Positions 17,543 through 27,279 of a stretch of 56,406 nucleotides of DNA are shown one piece after another. Numbering within the stretch: the first letter of the stretch is position 1; every line of letters begins with the position of its first letter. The notes under the pieces are model-generated. The model ran no database searches. It saw only the letters and a list, made by a program, of their open reading frames with translations, and was not told the origin of the DNA. Source of the stretch: Desulfobacterales bacterium. GTDB lineage: Bacteria; Desulfobacterota; Desulfobacteria; Desulfobacterales; SURF-7. The position numbers were made by a program, and so were the translations under genes. The stretch lies in contig JANQFQ010000052.1 in NCBI GenBank assembly GCA_028277765.1, positions 1-56,406 on the forward strand. The letters run 5' to 3'.

Positions 17543-18892
17543 ATGTCAGATTTATTAAGTTTTGTAAAGGATAGAGATCCTGATCAGAAAGAATTTCATC
17601 AGGCTGTGGAAGAGGTGCTGGAATCGGTAATGCCGGTTCTTGAACGGAATCCCGAGTACGTGAAGGCTAAAATTATTGAAAGAATCACCGAGCCAGAACG
17701 CTTAATTCAGTTTCGGGTACCATGGGTAGATGATGCTGGTAATGTCCAGGTCAACAGGGGATTCAGAATAGAGATGAGCAGTGCCATCGGACCCTATAAA
17801 GGCGGGCTCCGTTTTCATCCCTCAGTCACCTTGAGTATTTTAAAATTTCTGGCGTTTGAACAGGTTTTTAAAAACGCGCTGACAACACTCCCCATGGGCG
17901 GCGGAAAAGGCGGTTCAGATTTCGATCCCAAGGGAAAATCGGACAATGAAGTTATGAAGTTCTGCCAGAGCTTTATGTCAGAACTCTTCCGCCATATCGG
18001 ACCGGACACAGACGTACCGGCCGGCGACATCGGTGTTGGCGGCAGGGAAATCGGCTACATGTTCGGTCAGTACAAAAAGCTTCGTAATGAATTCACAGGT
18101 GTTTTGACCGGTAAAGGCCTTGCCTGGGGCGGAAGCCTTATCCGTCCGGAAGCAACAGGGTATGGATGTGTCTATTTTTGCGCTGAAATGCTGGCTACCA
18201 AAGAAGACTCTTTAAAGGATAAAACCTGCCTGGTCTCAGGCTCCGGAAACGTGGCCCAGTATACCGTTGAAAAGGTCCTGGACCTTGGCGGAAAATGTGT
18301 GACGCTTTCCGATTCTTCCGGTTATATCTATGATGAAACCGGAATTGACGCAGATAAACTGGCATTTGTTATGGACCTTAAAAATGTCAAGCGTGGCCGG
18401 ATCAAGGAGTACGCGGATAAATATTCTGAAGCGGTTTACACGGAAATCGATTCAACACTCGATTATAACCCCCTGTGGCATCATAAGGCTGACTGCGCCT
18501 TTCCAAGCGCTACGCAGAATGAAATCAATGGAAAGGACGCGCAAAACCTGATTGATAATGGTGTTTTTGTCGTGGGAGAAGGTGCCAATATGCCGTCAAC
18601 ACCTGACGCCATCAATATTTTCCTGGACAATAAAATTCTGTACGGCCCGGGCAAGGCTGCCAATGCAGGGGGTGTTGCTGTATCCGGCCTGGAAATGTCC
18701 CAGAACAGCATGCGTCTTGACTGGACCAGGGAAGAGGTCGACACACGCTTAAATCTTATTATGAAAAATATCCATCAGGCATGTGTTGATGCTTCTACTG
18801 AATATGGCATGGAAGGCAATTACGTGGCCGGTGCCAATATCGCTGGATTTCTTAAGGTAGCTAATTCCATGATCGACCAGGGCATTGTATAG
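17543..18892 (+). CDS. gdhA: Glutamate dehydrogenase (hexameric, NADP type)
   Basis: The 449-residue product is full length for the bacterial small GDH family. Visible marks are the substrate-binding KGGLRFHPSVT, the catalytic-lysine region PMGGGKGGSDFDPKGKSD, the DVPAGDIGVGGREIGYM segment, and the dinucleotide loop SGSGNVAQYT. It aminates 2-oxoglutarate with ammonia. The ribosome binding site AAGGAGG lies 8 nt upstream of the ATG. The gene has its own promoter and a long leader with a predicted ANTAR attenuator, and a strong hairpin follows it. NADP rather than NAD preference is inferred from overall likeness to the GdhA group. Confidence 0.96.
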   Translation: MSDLLSFVKDRDPDQKEFHQAVEEVLESVMPVLERNPEYVKAKIIERITEPERLIQFRVPWVDDAGNVQVNRGFRIEMSSAIGPYKGGLRFHPSVTLSILKFLAFEQVFKNALTTLPMGGGKGGSDFDPKGKSDNEVMKFCQSFMSELFRHIGPDTDVPAGDIGVGGREIGYMFGQYKKLRNEFTGVLTGKGLAWGGSLIRPEATGYGCVYFCAEMLATKEDSLKDKTCLVSGSGNVAQYTVEKVLDLGGKCVTLSDSSGYIYDETGIDADKLAFVMDLKNVKRGRIKEYADKYSEAVYTEIDSTLDYNPLWHHKADCAFPSATQNEINGKDAQNLIDNGVFVVGEGANMPSTPDAINIFLDNKILYGPGKAANAGGVAVSGLEMSQNSMRLDWTREEVDTRLNLIMKNIHQACVDASTEYGMEGNYVAGANIAGFLKVANSMIDQGIV

Positions 18893-18967
18893 CTCTTTGT
18901 GAAATCATCTGTTTGTGTTTCAGTAGAAATTACATGTAATACAGCTTTTTTTAAAAGCTTATTTTCT

Positions 18968-19006
18968 CCCTAACCGTGCTGGATGTATGCTGGCACGGTT
19001 AGGGTT
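18968..19006 (+). terminator. Terminator after gdhA
   Basis: CCCTAACCGTGC pairs perfectly with GCACGGTTAGGG across a 15-nt loop, followed by TTTCTT. It separates gdhA from asd. Confidence 0.75.
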
Positions 19007-19062
19007 TCTTATTTACAATGATGATGAATCCATTTTTGACAGTATAACCAAAGGAAAATATC

Positions 19063-20181
19063 ATGATTAAAACCGCATTCATAGGCTGGCGTGGCATGGT
19101 AGGATCTGTTCTTATGGACAGGATGACAGAAGAGAAAGACTTTAAAGGTTTTGAACCCCTTTTTGCCTCAACGTCACAGGTGGGTCAAAAAGGGCCGGAT
19201 ATCGGCATGGATATTCCGCCCCTCCACGACGCGTATGACATTGACGCCCTGTCATCCATGGACATTATCGTTACCTGCCAGGGGAGCGGCTACACGAAAA
19301 AAGTGTATCCGGAACTGCGCGGTTCAGGCTGGAAGGGATACTGGATAGATGCTGCTTCTTCGCTCCGCATGGAAGAGGGGAGTGTTATTGTTCTCGATCC
19401 TGTCAACCGGCCGGTAATTAATGACTCCCTTGATTCCGGCATAAAAGATTATATTGGCGGAAATTGTACGGTCAGTCTCATGCTGATGGCCATCGGAGGC
19501 CTGTTCCAGGAAGGTCTTGTTGAGTGGATGACGTCAATGACATACCAGGCGGCATCTGGGGCCGGCGCAAAAAACATGCGTGAACTTGTTGCCCAGATGG
19601 ACTCCATCACCGCTGCCTCCCGGGACCTTCTTGATAATCCTGCGTCAGCAATTCAGGACCTTGACAAAAGGGTTCTAAAAACTATGAACCGCTCTGATTT
19701 TCCAACGGACAATTTTAGTGTTCCTCTTGCAGGAAGCGCTATCCCGTGGATTGATTCCCCCATGGACACAGGGCAGACCCGTGAAGAATGGAAAGGTTAC
19801 GCAGAAACAAATAAAATTCTTCAAGCGGAAAATCCTATACCGATTGACGGTATCTGTGTCCGTGTCGGCGCCATGAGGTGTCACAGCCAGGCTTTGACAT
19901 TAAAACTGAACAGGGAAATATCAGTAGCAGACATAGAAGACATTATTGCAAAATCAAATGACTGGGTAAGCGTTATTCAGAACACAAAAGAAGAAACCAT
20001 TAATAAACTTTCACCCGCCGCGGTTACCGGCACACTCACTGTCCCTGTGGGGAGAATCAGAAAACTGAACATTGGACCTGAATATTTCACTCTATTTACC
20101 GTTGGCGATCAGCTGCTTTGGGGGGCGGCTGAACCGATACGAAGAATGCTTAGAATAGTTCTTGAATATTTAAAATCATAA
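19063..20181 (+). CDS. asd: Aspartate-semialdehyde dehydrogenase
   Basis: The 372-residue product matches the enterobacterial-type Asd. The N-terminal dinucleotide loop is GWRGMVGSVL, the catalytic cysteine lies in GGNCTVSLML, and the substrate segment is RVGAMRCHSQALT. It reduces aspartyl phosphate to the semialdehyde that feeds lysine, threonine and methionine synthesis. A partner aspartate kinase is encoded at 25315 on the other strand. It has an AAGGAA ribosome binding site and is followed by purC 64 nt later, which may share its transcript. Confidence 0.95.
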   Translation: MIKTAFIGWRGMVGSVLMDRMTEEKDFKGFEPLFASTSQVGQKGPDIGMDIPPLHDAYDIDALSSMDIIVTCQGSGYTKKVYPELRGSGWKGYWIDAASSLRMEEGSVIVLDPVNRPVINDSLDSGIKDYIGGNCTVSLMLMAIGGLFQEGLVEWMTSMTYQAASGAGAKNMRELVAQMDSITAASRDLLDNPASAIQDLDKRVLKTMNRSDFPTDNFSVPLAGSAIPWIDSPMDTGQTREEWKGYAETNKILQAENPIPIDGICVRVGAMRCHSQALTLKLNREISVADIEDIIAKSNDWVSVIQNTKEETINKLSPAAVTGTLTVPVGRIRKLNIGPEYFTLFTVGDQLLWGAAEPIRRMLRIVLEYLKS

Positions 20182-20245
20182 CATTAAGATGACGAATTAA
20201 TATAAAATATATAATCTTAATTTTATAAAATAAGGAGATAAAACA

Positions 20246-21142
20246 ATGTCCGACGCACTGCTTCAAACAGAATTTCCTGAATTAAAACTACTGGCAAGGG
20301 GGAAGGTAAGAGACATTTATGATCTGGGCGACACGCTCCTGATGGTTGCAACAGACCGCATATCAGCATTTGATGTTATTATGCCTAACCCGATACCGGA
20401 TAAGGGAAAAATACTTAATCTTATGTCTCTTTTCTGGTTCAGACACATGGAAGATGTGATAAAGAACCATATTATTTCAAGCGATGTTGATGAATTCCCG
20501 GAATCTTGTTCGCCGTATAAGGATATTCTCAGAGACAGAAGCATACATGTTAAAAAAGCAGAACCCCTGCCGGTTGAATGTGTCATCCGGGGGTATATTT
20601 CAGGATCAGGATGGACAGCATACCAGGAATCACAGGAGATCTGCGGCATTAAGCTTGCTGACGGTTTAAAGGAATCGGAAAAACTACCTGAGCCGATTTT
20701 TACACCAGCAACAAAGGCTGAAGCCGGTGATCATGATATTAATATCGATTTTGAGGAAGCAGCAAAAATATTAGGGGAAGAAAAGGCGAACAAAGTAAAA
20801 GACATCAGTCTTGCAATATATAATAAAGGTGCCATGATCGCCAGGGAGAAGGGAATAATCATTGCTGACACAAAATTTGAGTTCGGCATGGTCGATGGTG
20901 AGCTTTTACTTATTGATGAAGTGCTGACGCCTGACTCTTCAAGATTTTGGCCGGAAACGCTGTATAAGCCGGGCAGGGGACAGGAGAGTTTTGACAAGCA
21001 GTACCTGAGGGATTACCTGCTGTCTATTAACTGGCCGAAAAAGCCTCCGGCACCGGAACTGCCTGAGGACGTACAGAAGAACACGCGCGGAAAATATCTT
21101 GAGGCCCTGGAGCTCATCACCGGGAGTACATACGGACTGTAA
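20246..21142 (+). CDS. purC: SAICAR synthase
   Basis: The 298-residue product is of the longer PurC type. It starts [20 protein letters not shown] and has the family signatures [34 protein letters not shown] and IADTKFEFG. It joins aspartate to CAIR in purine synthesis. AAGGAGA lies 9 nt before the ATG. Its aspartate use fits with the neighbouring aspartate-family genes, though purC placement varies widely among genomes. Confidence 0.96.
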   Translation: MSDALLQTEFPELKLLARGKVRDIYDLGDTLLMVATDRISAFDVIMPNPIPDKGKILNLMSLFWFRHMEDVIKNHIISSDVDEFPESCSPYKDILRDRSIHVKKAEPLPVECVIRGYISGSGWTAYQESQEICGIKLADGLKESEKLPEPIFTPATKAEAGDHDINIDFEEAAKILGEEKANKVKDISLAIYNKGAMIAREKGIIIADTKFEFGMVDGELLLIDEVLTPDSSRFWPETLYKPGRGQESFDKQYLRDYLLSINWPKKPPAPELPEDVQKNTRGKYLEALELITGSTYGL

Positions 21143-21171
21143 TGGCTGAGTTAATAAGGATACTGTAGAAG

Positions 21172-22479
21172 ATGAATGTTATTGCTAAAGAATTGAACGA
21201 GACCATTGAAAAGGCAAATCCGCATATTATGGAAATGCTTTCGGATGTAGGGAAAAATCTTTTTTTTCCAAAAGGGATTTTAAGCCAAAGCGCCGAAGCA
21301 AAGGAAAAAGCCCATAAGCTGAACGCAACCATAGGTATTGCCAAGGAAAAAGGTGGAATAATGCGATTCCCATCAGTTATGCAGAGTATCGAGGGTATAC
21401 TGCCCGAAGAATCTCTGGCATACGCACCCTCCTTTGGCATACCGACACTTAGAAAAGCTTGGCAGGAATCACAGTTTGAAAAAAATCCTTCTCTCCAAGG
21501 CAAGAAAGCTAGCCTGCCGGTTGTTACCTGCGGTATTACCCATGCTGTCAGTGTATTTGCAGAGGTCTGGATCAATCCTGGTGATGTTGTCATTTTACCG
21601 GACATGATGTGGGGAAACTACGCTATGATTATGAGCGTAAGAAAAGGGGCAAAAATAAGCCATTATGATTTTTTTGCTGGTCAGGGATTTAATATTCAGG
21701 CCTTTGAAGAAAAGATCAAGGAAGAAGCAGAGAAAAGAGAAAAGATCATCGTTCTGCTGAATTTTCCTAACAATCCAACCGGTTACACCGCCACTAAAGA
21801 TGAAGGGGCACAAATATCAAAAATACTGATTGATACAGCAGAAAGCGGAACAAATGTCCTTGCTGTTTTTGATGACGCGTATTTTGGTCTGTTTTTTGAA
21901 GAAGAGACCATGAAAGAATCGATCTTCGCCAAGGTCTGCGGGAGCCATGAGAGGCTCCTGCCTGTCAAACTTGACGGAGCGACCAAGGAAAATTATGTCT
22001 GGGGGTTAAGAGCCGGCTTTATCACGTACGGGTGTAAAACAGCTGATGATCCCGAACCCGTATTTGACGCACTTGAGCGGAAAACAGCTGGATGTATTAG
22101 GGGGAACATATCGAACAATTCACATCTTGGCCAGTCGATTGTCTTAAAATCGATGCAGGATGAAAAATACGCGGATGAAAAAAAAGAAAAGTTTGAATTG
22201 ATGAAGTCACGGGCAAACCAAGTGAAATCAGTTCTGGAAGATTCAAAATACAAAGACGCCTGGGATGTATACCCGTTTAATTCAGGCTATTTTATGTGTA
22301 TTAAGCTTAAAACGGTTGATGCTGAACCCCTCAGGATTCATCTTCTGGATAAATACGGTGTGGGATTGATCGCTCTTGGTGAAAAAAACCTCAGGATCGC
22401 CTTCTCATGCCTTGAGACAGATGATATCCCGGTTCTATTTGATACCATATTAAAAGGTGTGGAGGATTTGGAAAGGTAG
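21172..22479 (+). CDS. Class I/II pyridoxal-phosphate aminotransferase
   Basis: The 435-residue product has the fold-type I aminotransferase pattern: YAPSFGIPTLRKAW, CGITHAVSVFA (cofactor phosphate region), LLNFPNNPTGY, AVFDDAYFGLFF, and a likely Schiff-base lysine in LDGATKENYVWGLR followed by the RAGF arginine. The best guess is an aspartate or aromatic aminotransferase using glutamate as donor, which fits the neighbouring glutamate and aspartate genes. The substrate cannot be settled from sequence alone. It follows purC by 29 nt and is probably cotranscribed; a shared terminator follows at 22751. Confidence 0.85.
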   Translation: MNVIAKELNETIEKANPHIMEMLSDVGKNLFFPKGILSQSAEAKEKAHKLNATIGIAKEKGGIMRFPSVMQSIEGILPEESLAYAPSFGIPTLRKAWQESQFEKNPSLQGKKASLPVVTCGITHAVSVFAEVWINPGDVVILPDMMWGNYAMIMSVRKGAKISHYDFFAGQGFNIQAFEEKIKEEAEKREKIIVLLNFPNNPTGYTATKDEGAQISKILIDTAESGTNVLAVFDDAYFGLFFEEETMKESIFAKVCGSHERLLPVKLDGATKENYVWGLRAGFITYGCKTADDPEPVFDALERKTAGCIRGNISNNSHLGQSIVLKSMQDEKYADEKKEKFELMKSRANQVKSVLEDSKYKDAWDVYPFNSGYFMCIKLKTVDAEPLRIHLLDKYGVGLIALGEKNLRIAFSCLETDDIPVLFDTILKGVEDLER

Positions 22480-22750
22480 GACGGATAGAACACGGACGAC
22501 GCTGATCTTGCTGATTTTCTCGGATCAATTTTTATCAAACGATACTGCATCCTTGATGCTAAATACTAGTTCGTATTTCTCACAAGTCTGATTCATTTGC
22601 AAGTCGCAGATCCCGCTATTCGGGAGCATCCAGGATGAAGTCACGCCTGTGGCGTGATTAATGATGAGAGTTTTGAACATTTAAACATTTGAATTTTAGA
22701 TTTGTTTCGAGTTTCGTGCTTCGGATTTCTCCTTATCCAGCATCTAAGCA
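22480..22750. other. Non-coding region with repeat-like tracts
   Basis: No gene is visible. The stretch holds tracts that look like decayed interspersed repeats (CACGGACGACGCTGATC near 22490; TTTCGAGTTTCGTGCTTCGG near 22705) and a small hairpin CACGCC-TGT-GGCGTG near 22645. Their origin is unresolved. Confidence 0.4.
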
Positions 22751-22796
22751 AAACAGGCCTGACCGCTATCGCAGTTCAGGCCTGTTTCTTTTTTTG
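22751..22796. terminator. Bidirectional terminator between the aminotransferase gene and glnA
   Basis: AAACAGGCCTGA (22751-22762) pairs with TCAGGCCTGTTT (22776-22787), followed by a T-rich run. It lies between convergent genes and can serve both strands. Confidence 0.8.
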
Positions 22797-22809
22797 ATTA
22801 TTATTCAGC

Positions 22810-24981
22810 CTACCTCACAAAAAGCATCTCCTGGTATGTGGGAAGGGGCCAGAGGTCATCAGCTACAATATCTTCCAGCTTGTCAGCTGTTTCACGAATT
22901 TTAAGCATTACCGGAAGAATCTCACCGCAGCAATATTTTGCTGCAGCAAGTGGATCATCATCTTCTCTTGACATAAGAGATATAAGTTCATCGATTCCAG
23001 CTTTAAGGTCTTTAATCAAGCTCGCCGTCTTTATAAGAGCGGACTCATCGGAATCCACACCAAGCTCTTTCATCTTTAGACAGCTTTCAGCCAATTCTGT
23101 CTGGTAACGGATTGCTGCAGGATAGATAATAGTACTCGCCATTTCAGCAACGGTTTTAGCCTCTACCCCTATCTTGAGATTATACTGTTCAAGGTAAGTT
23201 TCATAACGGCTTTCAATCTCTTCTTTTGAAAGAACATCATATTTACTAAAAATCTCAATAACATCTTCATCAATAAGAACCGGTAGGGCCTCAGGTGTTG
23301 TCTTAAAGTTAGAAAGCCCCCTTTCCGCAGCTTCTTCCTGCCATTCATTAGCATAATTATCGCCATTAAAGATGATGTCGCCGTGTTCATCCATAATTTT
23401 TTTCAAAACATAATGCACAGCATCATTAAGTTTTGATATATCACCGCTGGTCGCTTTTTCAAGTTCAGTTGCAACATAATCAATTGATTCCGCGAAAATT
23501 GTATTCATCGCAACAAGGGGCCCGGCTATGGACTGGTCAGAACCAACTGCCCTAAACTCAAAACGGTTCCCTGTGAACGCGAACGGGCTTGTTCTGTTTC
23601 GGTCGCCTGCATCCTTGGGAAGATCCGGCAGCGCGTCAACGCCGATTTTCATTACACCTGCCTCTTTTGAAGAGGTGGGTACACCTTTACGAATCTGCTC
23701 AAAAACATCTGTCAACTGATCCCCAAGAAAAATTGAAATAATCGCAGGAGGTGCTTCATTCGCCCCAAGACGATGATCATTGGCTGCAGAAGCGACAACC
23801 GCGCGCAATACTTTTGCATACTTATGAACACCCCTTATTATTGCAGCGCAGAACACGAGGAACTGGGCGTTTTCATGGGGTGTTTCACCTGGATCGAGCA
23901 GATTGCCCTGGTTCGCGTTACCAAAGGAATAATTGCAGTGCTTACCAGAACCATTAACTCCGGCAAACGGCTTTTCATGAAGCAAGCATTCCATACCATG
24001 TTTCTTAGCAATTTTTTTCAGCGTAACCATTACAAGCTGCTGATGATCGGTCGCAAGGTTTGCTGTTTCAAAAACAGGAGCGACTTCAAATTGTCCCGGA
24101 GCAACTTCATTATGCCTTGTCTTAACTGGAATCCCGAGCTTGTAAAGTTCACGCTCCACTTCAAACATAAAAGCGAGCACACGATCAGCAATCGCACCAA
24201 AATAGTGGTCATCAAACTGCTGCCCTTTTGGAGAAGGGGCGCCAAAAAGAGTTCTCCCTGCGACCTGTATGTCAGGACGCGCAGAATAAAAGTGTTTATC
24301 AATTAAAAAATACTCCTGTTCAGCACCACATGTTGAAGAAACAATTTTACCTGAATCATCTCCAAACAACTTTAAAACTCTCTGTGCTTGTTTATTTAAC
24401 GCCTGCATTGAACGAAGAATCGGGGTCTTCTTGTCAAGCGCTTCGCCTTTCCATGAAACAAAGGCTGTTGGAATACAGAGGGTGGCACCGTTCGGGCTCT
24501 CCATTATATATGCAGGACTTGTCACGTCCCAGGCAGTATACCCCCTGGCCTCAAACGTCTGGCGAAGGCCACCACTGGGAAAGCTTGATGCATCAGGTTC
24601 TCCTTTAATAAGTGTACTTCCTGAAAATTCGGCTATGGCATTACCAGACACATCCGGTACCAGGAAACTATCATGTTTTTCAGCAGTTGCTCCTGTAAGC
24701 GGGAAGAATACATGCGCATAATGGGTAGCCCCTTTTTCTATTGCCCAGTCCTTCATGGCACTTGCTACAACATCGGCAATGGCACCATCAAGTTCTGAAA
24801 AATTTTCAACTGTTTTGCTTAAGGATTGGTAGATATCCTTTGGGAGCCTTTTTTTCATAACAGACATACTGAAAACATTTTCGCCAAATACATCAATAGA
24901 GTTTTTCTCTTTATATGCCAGTGTTGTTTTCGGTGTTTTGTTCTTGTTTATTTCCCTTAAAATTTTTGCTCTTCCGCTCAT
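22810..24981 (-). CDS. glnN: Glutamine synthetase type III
   Basis: The 723-residue product is the length of GSIII, much larger than GSI (~450). Visible segments include [83 protein letters not shown] and [11 protein letters not shown]. All belong to the GSIII catalytic core with its Glu/Arg/His ligands. It converts glutamate plus ammonia to glutamine, the nitrogen donor for both glutamate-synthase systems here. Upstream is a very good sigma-54 promoter, indicating nitrogen-type regulation. No type I glnA is seen in the window. Confidence 0.95.
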   Translation of the reverse strand: MSGRAKILREINKNKTPKTTLAYKEKNSIDVFGENVFSMSVMKKRLPKDIYQSLSKTVENFSELDGAIADVVASAMKDWAIEKGATHYAHVFFPLTGATAEKHDSFLVPDVSGNAIAEFSGSTLIKGEPDASSFPSGGLRQTFEARGYTAWDVTSPAYIMESPNGATLCIPTAFVSWKGEALDKKTPILRSMQALNKQAQRVLKLFGDDSGKIVSSTCGAEQEYFLIDKHFYSARPDIQVAGRTLFGAPSPKGQQFDDHYFGAIADRVLAFMFEVERELYKLGIPVKTRHNEVAPGQFEVAPVFETANLATDHQQLVMVTLKKIAKKHGMECLLHEKPFAGVNGSGKHCNYSFGNANQGNLLDPGETPHENAQFLVFCAAIIRGVHKYAKVLRAVVASAANDHRLGANEAPPAIISIFLGDQLTDVFEQIRKGVPTSSKEAGVMKIGVDALPDLPKDAGDRNRTSPFAFTGNRFEFRAVGSDQSIAGPLVAMNTIFAESIDYVATELEKATSGDISKLNDAVHYVLKKIMDEHGDIIFNGDNYANEWQEEAAERGLSNFKTTPEALPVLIDEDVIEIFSKYDVLSKEEIESRYETYLEQYNLKIGVEAKTVAEMASTIIYPAAIRYQTELAESCLKMKELGVDSDESALIKTASLIKDLKAGIDELISLMSREDDDPLAAAKYCCGEILPVMLKIRETADKLEDIVADDLWPLPTYQEMLFVR

Positions 24982-25057
24982 TTTCTTTATCTCCTGATTG
25001 TTTGTTTTCCCTTTAGGGGAGTTAATAAGCCATATTTTTTAATTACTTTCATTATAG

Positions 25058-25074
25058 AGCAATTGCTATGCCAA
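25058..25074 (-). promoter_or_regulatory. Sigma-54 promoter of the glutamine synthetase gene
   Basis: On the minus strand TTGGCAT-AGCAA-TTGCT gives the -24 GG and -12 GC with exactly 10 nt between them. The start site would be near 25047. A TATAAT (25056-25051) overlaps but lacks a good -35. Confidence 0.75.
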
Positions 25075-25181
25075 CAGACACCGCTAGCGTTTATATGGTT
25101 GAAATAAAACATTATATTCTAATTTTAACAAATTAGCTATGTTTATAAAATTACAAATATGTAGTTATGTTTGGACACAAC

Positions 25182-25195
25182 TTACAATTTTGTAA
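25182..25195. promoter_or_regulatory. Palindrome upstream of the sigma-54 promoter
   Basis: TTACAATTTTGTAA is a perfect 14-bp palindrome (6-bp arms, 2-bp centre) about 140 bp upstream of the glnN start site, at a distance suited to an enhancer-binding protein. Nothing else is recognised in 25075-25314. Confidence 0.35.
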
Positions 25196-25314
25196 TATCA
25201 ACAATTGAAATACGCTTGTGAGAAATGCGGGTTAGAATATGAGGTTTGAGGGCTGAAGTTTGTTCAGTGTCAATAATTCCCTTTTATTTCTGATCTTCTT
25301 GTTTATCAGTATCC

Positions 25315-26703
25315 CTAGTGCTCACACAGTGAACAGTGTAAGGCCTTTTGTGCTTTGATAAACTGGTCCCGGTGAACAATGAACTGCATGTTTGTCTGGC
25401 GAGTCGTTTGTGATACAGCGAGTATATTAATTTTTTCGGCCGCCAGAGCACCGGCTGCCTGCGACATTACTCCCGGCTTGGCGATGTTTGAGCCGATAGC
25501 GCATACAATGGCCACCTCTTTTACGGTCACTACTTCAAATTTTTTTTCAAGACTTTTTAAGAGATCCGGTGTACAATCCTTTTCAGAAATAATCATTCCA
25601 ATAGTGTTGGCGTTTGTAACTTTGCTTATATAAGAGACATTGTGTTTAAAAAACACTTCCATGATTCTTAGATCAAATCCCACCTCGCCGACCATGTGTG
25701 TATCATGTATTTCAAGGCATGATACCTGATCAGATCCCGTGATAATTTCAATTTTTGATTCAGGACAGATATATTCTTTGGTAATAAGTGTCCCCCCGTG
25801 CTCAGGCTCAAAAGCATTTGTAACACGGATAGGAATGTTGTTTGTTTCAAGCGGCTTGGATGCCTTGGGATGAATAGCCTCCATGCCGACGTCAGCCAGC
25901 TGGTCTGCAACATCATAATTTGTGTTGCATACCGGTTTAACATTCTCTTCGCCAATGATCACCGGGTCGCCTGAACAAAGGTGGTATTCCTTGTGAATCA
26001 CAGCCTCTGCTGCTTTAAGTATAACGGCAACTTTAGAGAATGTAACCTCTGAATAACCGCGATCAAATTCCCGCATGATCCCTTCGGTCCCCTTTGTGTA
26101 ACCTGTTGCAAAACAGATTGTTTTCTTCGGATCTATTGCTTTGAACGAATCTTCTATCCGCTGGTCGATGGTCATCTCCCGGCTGTCCTGCCATCCGCTA
26201 AGATCAACAAATGTTGAATCATGACCGCGGTTTTGAAGTATATTTGCAGAGTTGAATGCGCTATGCGTTTCACCCAGAGAAGCAAGCAGTTCACGCGCAG
26301 CAAGAAGTAGCCTATCTCTTTTTACATAACCTGATGCCAGAACAGTACCCATGCTTTTAAGCAGGCTGACAGATGAATCGATTCGATCGCTGATAAAACT
26401 GTTTGCCGTATCAATATCAAGACCGTTTTTCGCAAAACCTTTGTTTATTTTACATAAGGAATTCTTCAGCGTCATCATGGCGGACTGATAATCGTCATTA
26501 TCTTCAAATTTTTTATAGATCCCCGGCTGTCCTGTTTTCTTATGTTCCAAGAGTTCGTTCGTTACTCCGGAATAGGCAGATACAACAAATATTCGATTAT
26601 AAATATCATCCGGTTTACGGAGAATGATATTTTCTACGATTTCTGCAAAACGTGACATGGAAGTGCCGCCAATTTTTTCGACCCTCAGATCTTTGGTGCT
26701 CAT
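25315..26703 (-). CDS. Aspartate kinase
   Basis: This 462-residue protein begins VEKIGGTSMSRF, the aspartokinase nucleotide motif. It has VVSAYSGVTNELL, LASGYVKRDRLLLAARELLASLGE, and two C-terminal ACT domains (VSCLEIHDTHMVGEVGFDLR, VAIVCAIGSNIAKPGVMSQA). It phosphorylates aspartate for the Asd step encoded at 19063. The KIGGTSMS start and the long central insert resemble the ectoine-cluster type of aspartokinase, but no ectABC genes are in the window. Its start codon overlaps the end of the shifted frame of the small lipoprotein ORF upstream. Confidence 0.9.
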   Translation of the reverse strand: MSTKDLRVEKIGGTSMSRFAEIVENIILRKPDDIYNRIFVVSAYSGVTNELLEHKKTGQPGIYKKFEDNDDYQSAMMTLKNSLCKINKGFAKNGLDIDTANSFISDRIDSSVSLLKSMGTVLASGYVKRDRLLLAARELLASLGETHSAFNSANILQNRGHDSTFVDLSGWQDSREMTIDQRIEDSFKAIDPKKTICFATGYTKGTEGIMREFDRGYSEVTFSKVAVILKAAEAVIHKEYHLCSGDPVIIGEENVKPVCNTNYDVADQLADVGMEAIHPKASKPLETNNIPIRVTNAFEPEHGGTLITKEYICPESKIEIITGSDQVSCLEIHDTHMVGEVGFDLRIMEVFFKHNVSYISKVTNANTIGMIISEKDCTPDLLKSLEKKFEVVTVKEVAIVCAIGSNIAKPGVMSQAAGALAAEKINILAVSQTTRQTNMQFIVHRDQFIKAQKALHCSLCEH

Positions 26704-26851
26704 AGCTGTTCTGTTCCTTTGTACTTGTTAAACTGTTTTTTACTTCTTACGAAAGCATCACTATAAAAACAAGTTAAAAGTCGATATGAAAATACAATAT
26801 CCTGGTTTTCGGCTTTATAGTCCCAATTCTTTTTTTCAATATTAACTGCTT

Positions 26852-26983
26852 TTAAATAGGCTTTTTTGTCTCGTTATCGATTATTATACCAGAATAGGGT
26901 CCGTAGGTATGAATTTTTGCACAACCAGCTGCTACAAGAAAAAGAATGATACATGATAACATGTCAGTTTTGCTGAATGTCAT
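26852..26983 (-). CDS. Small lipoprotein, possible -1 frameshift product
   Basis: An ATG with GAGGAG 7 nt upstream opens a 43-residue frame. It has a signal peptide and lipobox (LFLVAAGC) and then GPYSGIIIDNETKKPI, which resembles the first strand of carboxypeptidase-regulatory-like domains. The frame stops three codons after ACA-AAA-AAG, which contains the heptamer A_AAA_AAG (26867-26861), the same as the E. coli dnaX slippery site. A -1 shift there continues for about 53 codons to a TGA that overlaps the aspartate-kinase ATG (26702-26700). This could be programmed frameshifting, a homopolymer sequencing error or a pseudogene. Absent from gene callers with a size cut-off. The remainder of 26984-27108 shows nothing. 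Confidence 0.45.
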   Translation of the reverse strand: MTFSKTDMLSCIILFLVAAGCAKIHTYGPYSGIIIDNETKKPI

Positions 26984-27108
26984 TTTTTTACTCCTCACTA
27001 CTCTTGAAATACAGAATTGTTGTAAATCACCTCGCCGGCCTAAAACAATACCTGTTAAATCAAGGTATTAAAGCGTTTACAGACAACTCATAATATTAAC
27101 TAATATAT

Positions 27109-27122
27109 AAACTTAAAATAAA
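27109..27122 (+). repeat. 14-bp direct repeat, left copy
   Basis: TAAACTTAAAATAA, identical to 28138-28151. It lies outside the left palindromic repeat that flanks the recombinase gene. Confidence 0.5.
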
Positions 27123-27208
27123 CACCAGAATAAAAAGGAGACTTTTTATTGGCAAGAAAAATACAGGACTTTTTTTATCAGAAACAAGAAAATTCACAAT
27201 GAGATAAT

Positions 27209-27233
27209 TTTAACTTAAAACATTAGTTAAAGT
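27209..27233 (+). repeat. Palindromic 25-bp repeat, left copy (att-like)
   Basis: Arms TTTAACT and AGTTAAA separated by 9 nt, then GT. It matches 28258-28282 at 22 of 25 positions in the same orientation. Inverted arms around a short spacer are the form of a tyrosine-recombinase core site. Confidence 0.6.
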
Positions 27234-27279
27234 TAATGGCTTGTATAAACGTACCCTATTCTATAAAGTTGTGAAACAA

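Noticed and set aside
23773..24306. 177-residue frame opposite glnN
   Set aside because: Antisense to a conserved GSIII core, no ribosome site, amino-acid composition of a shadow frame.
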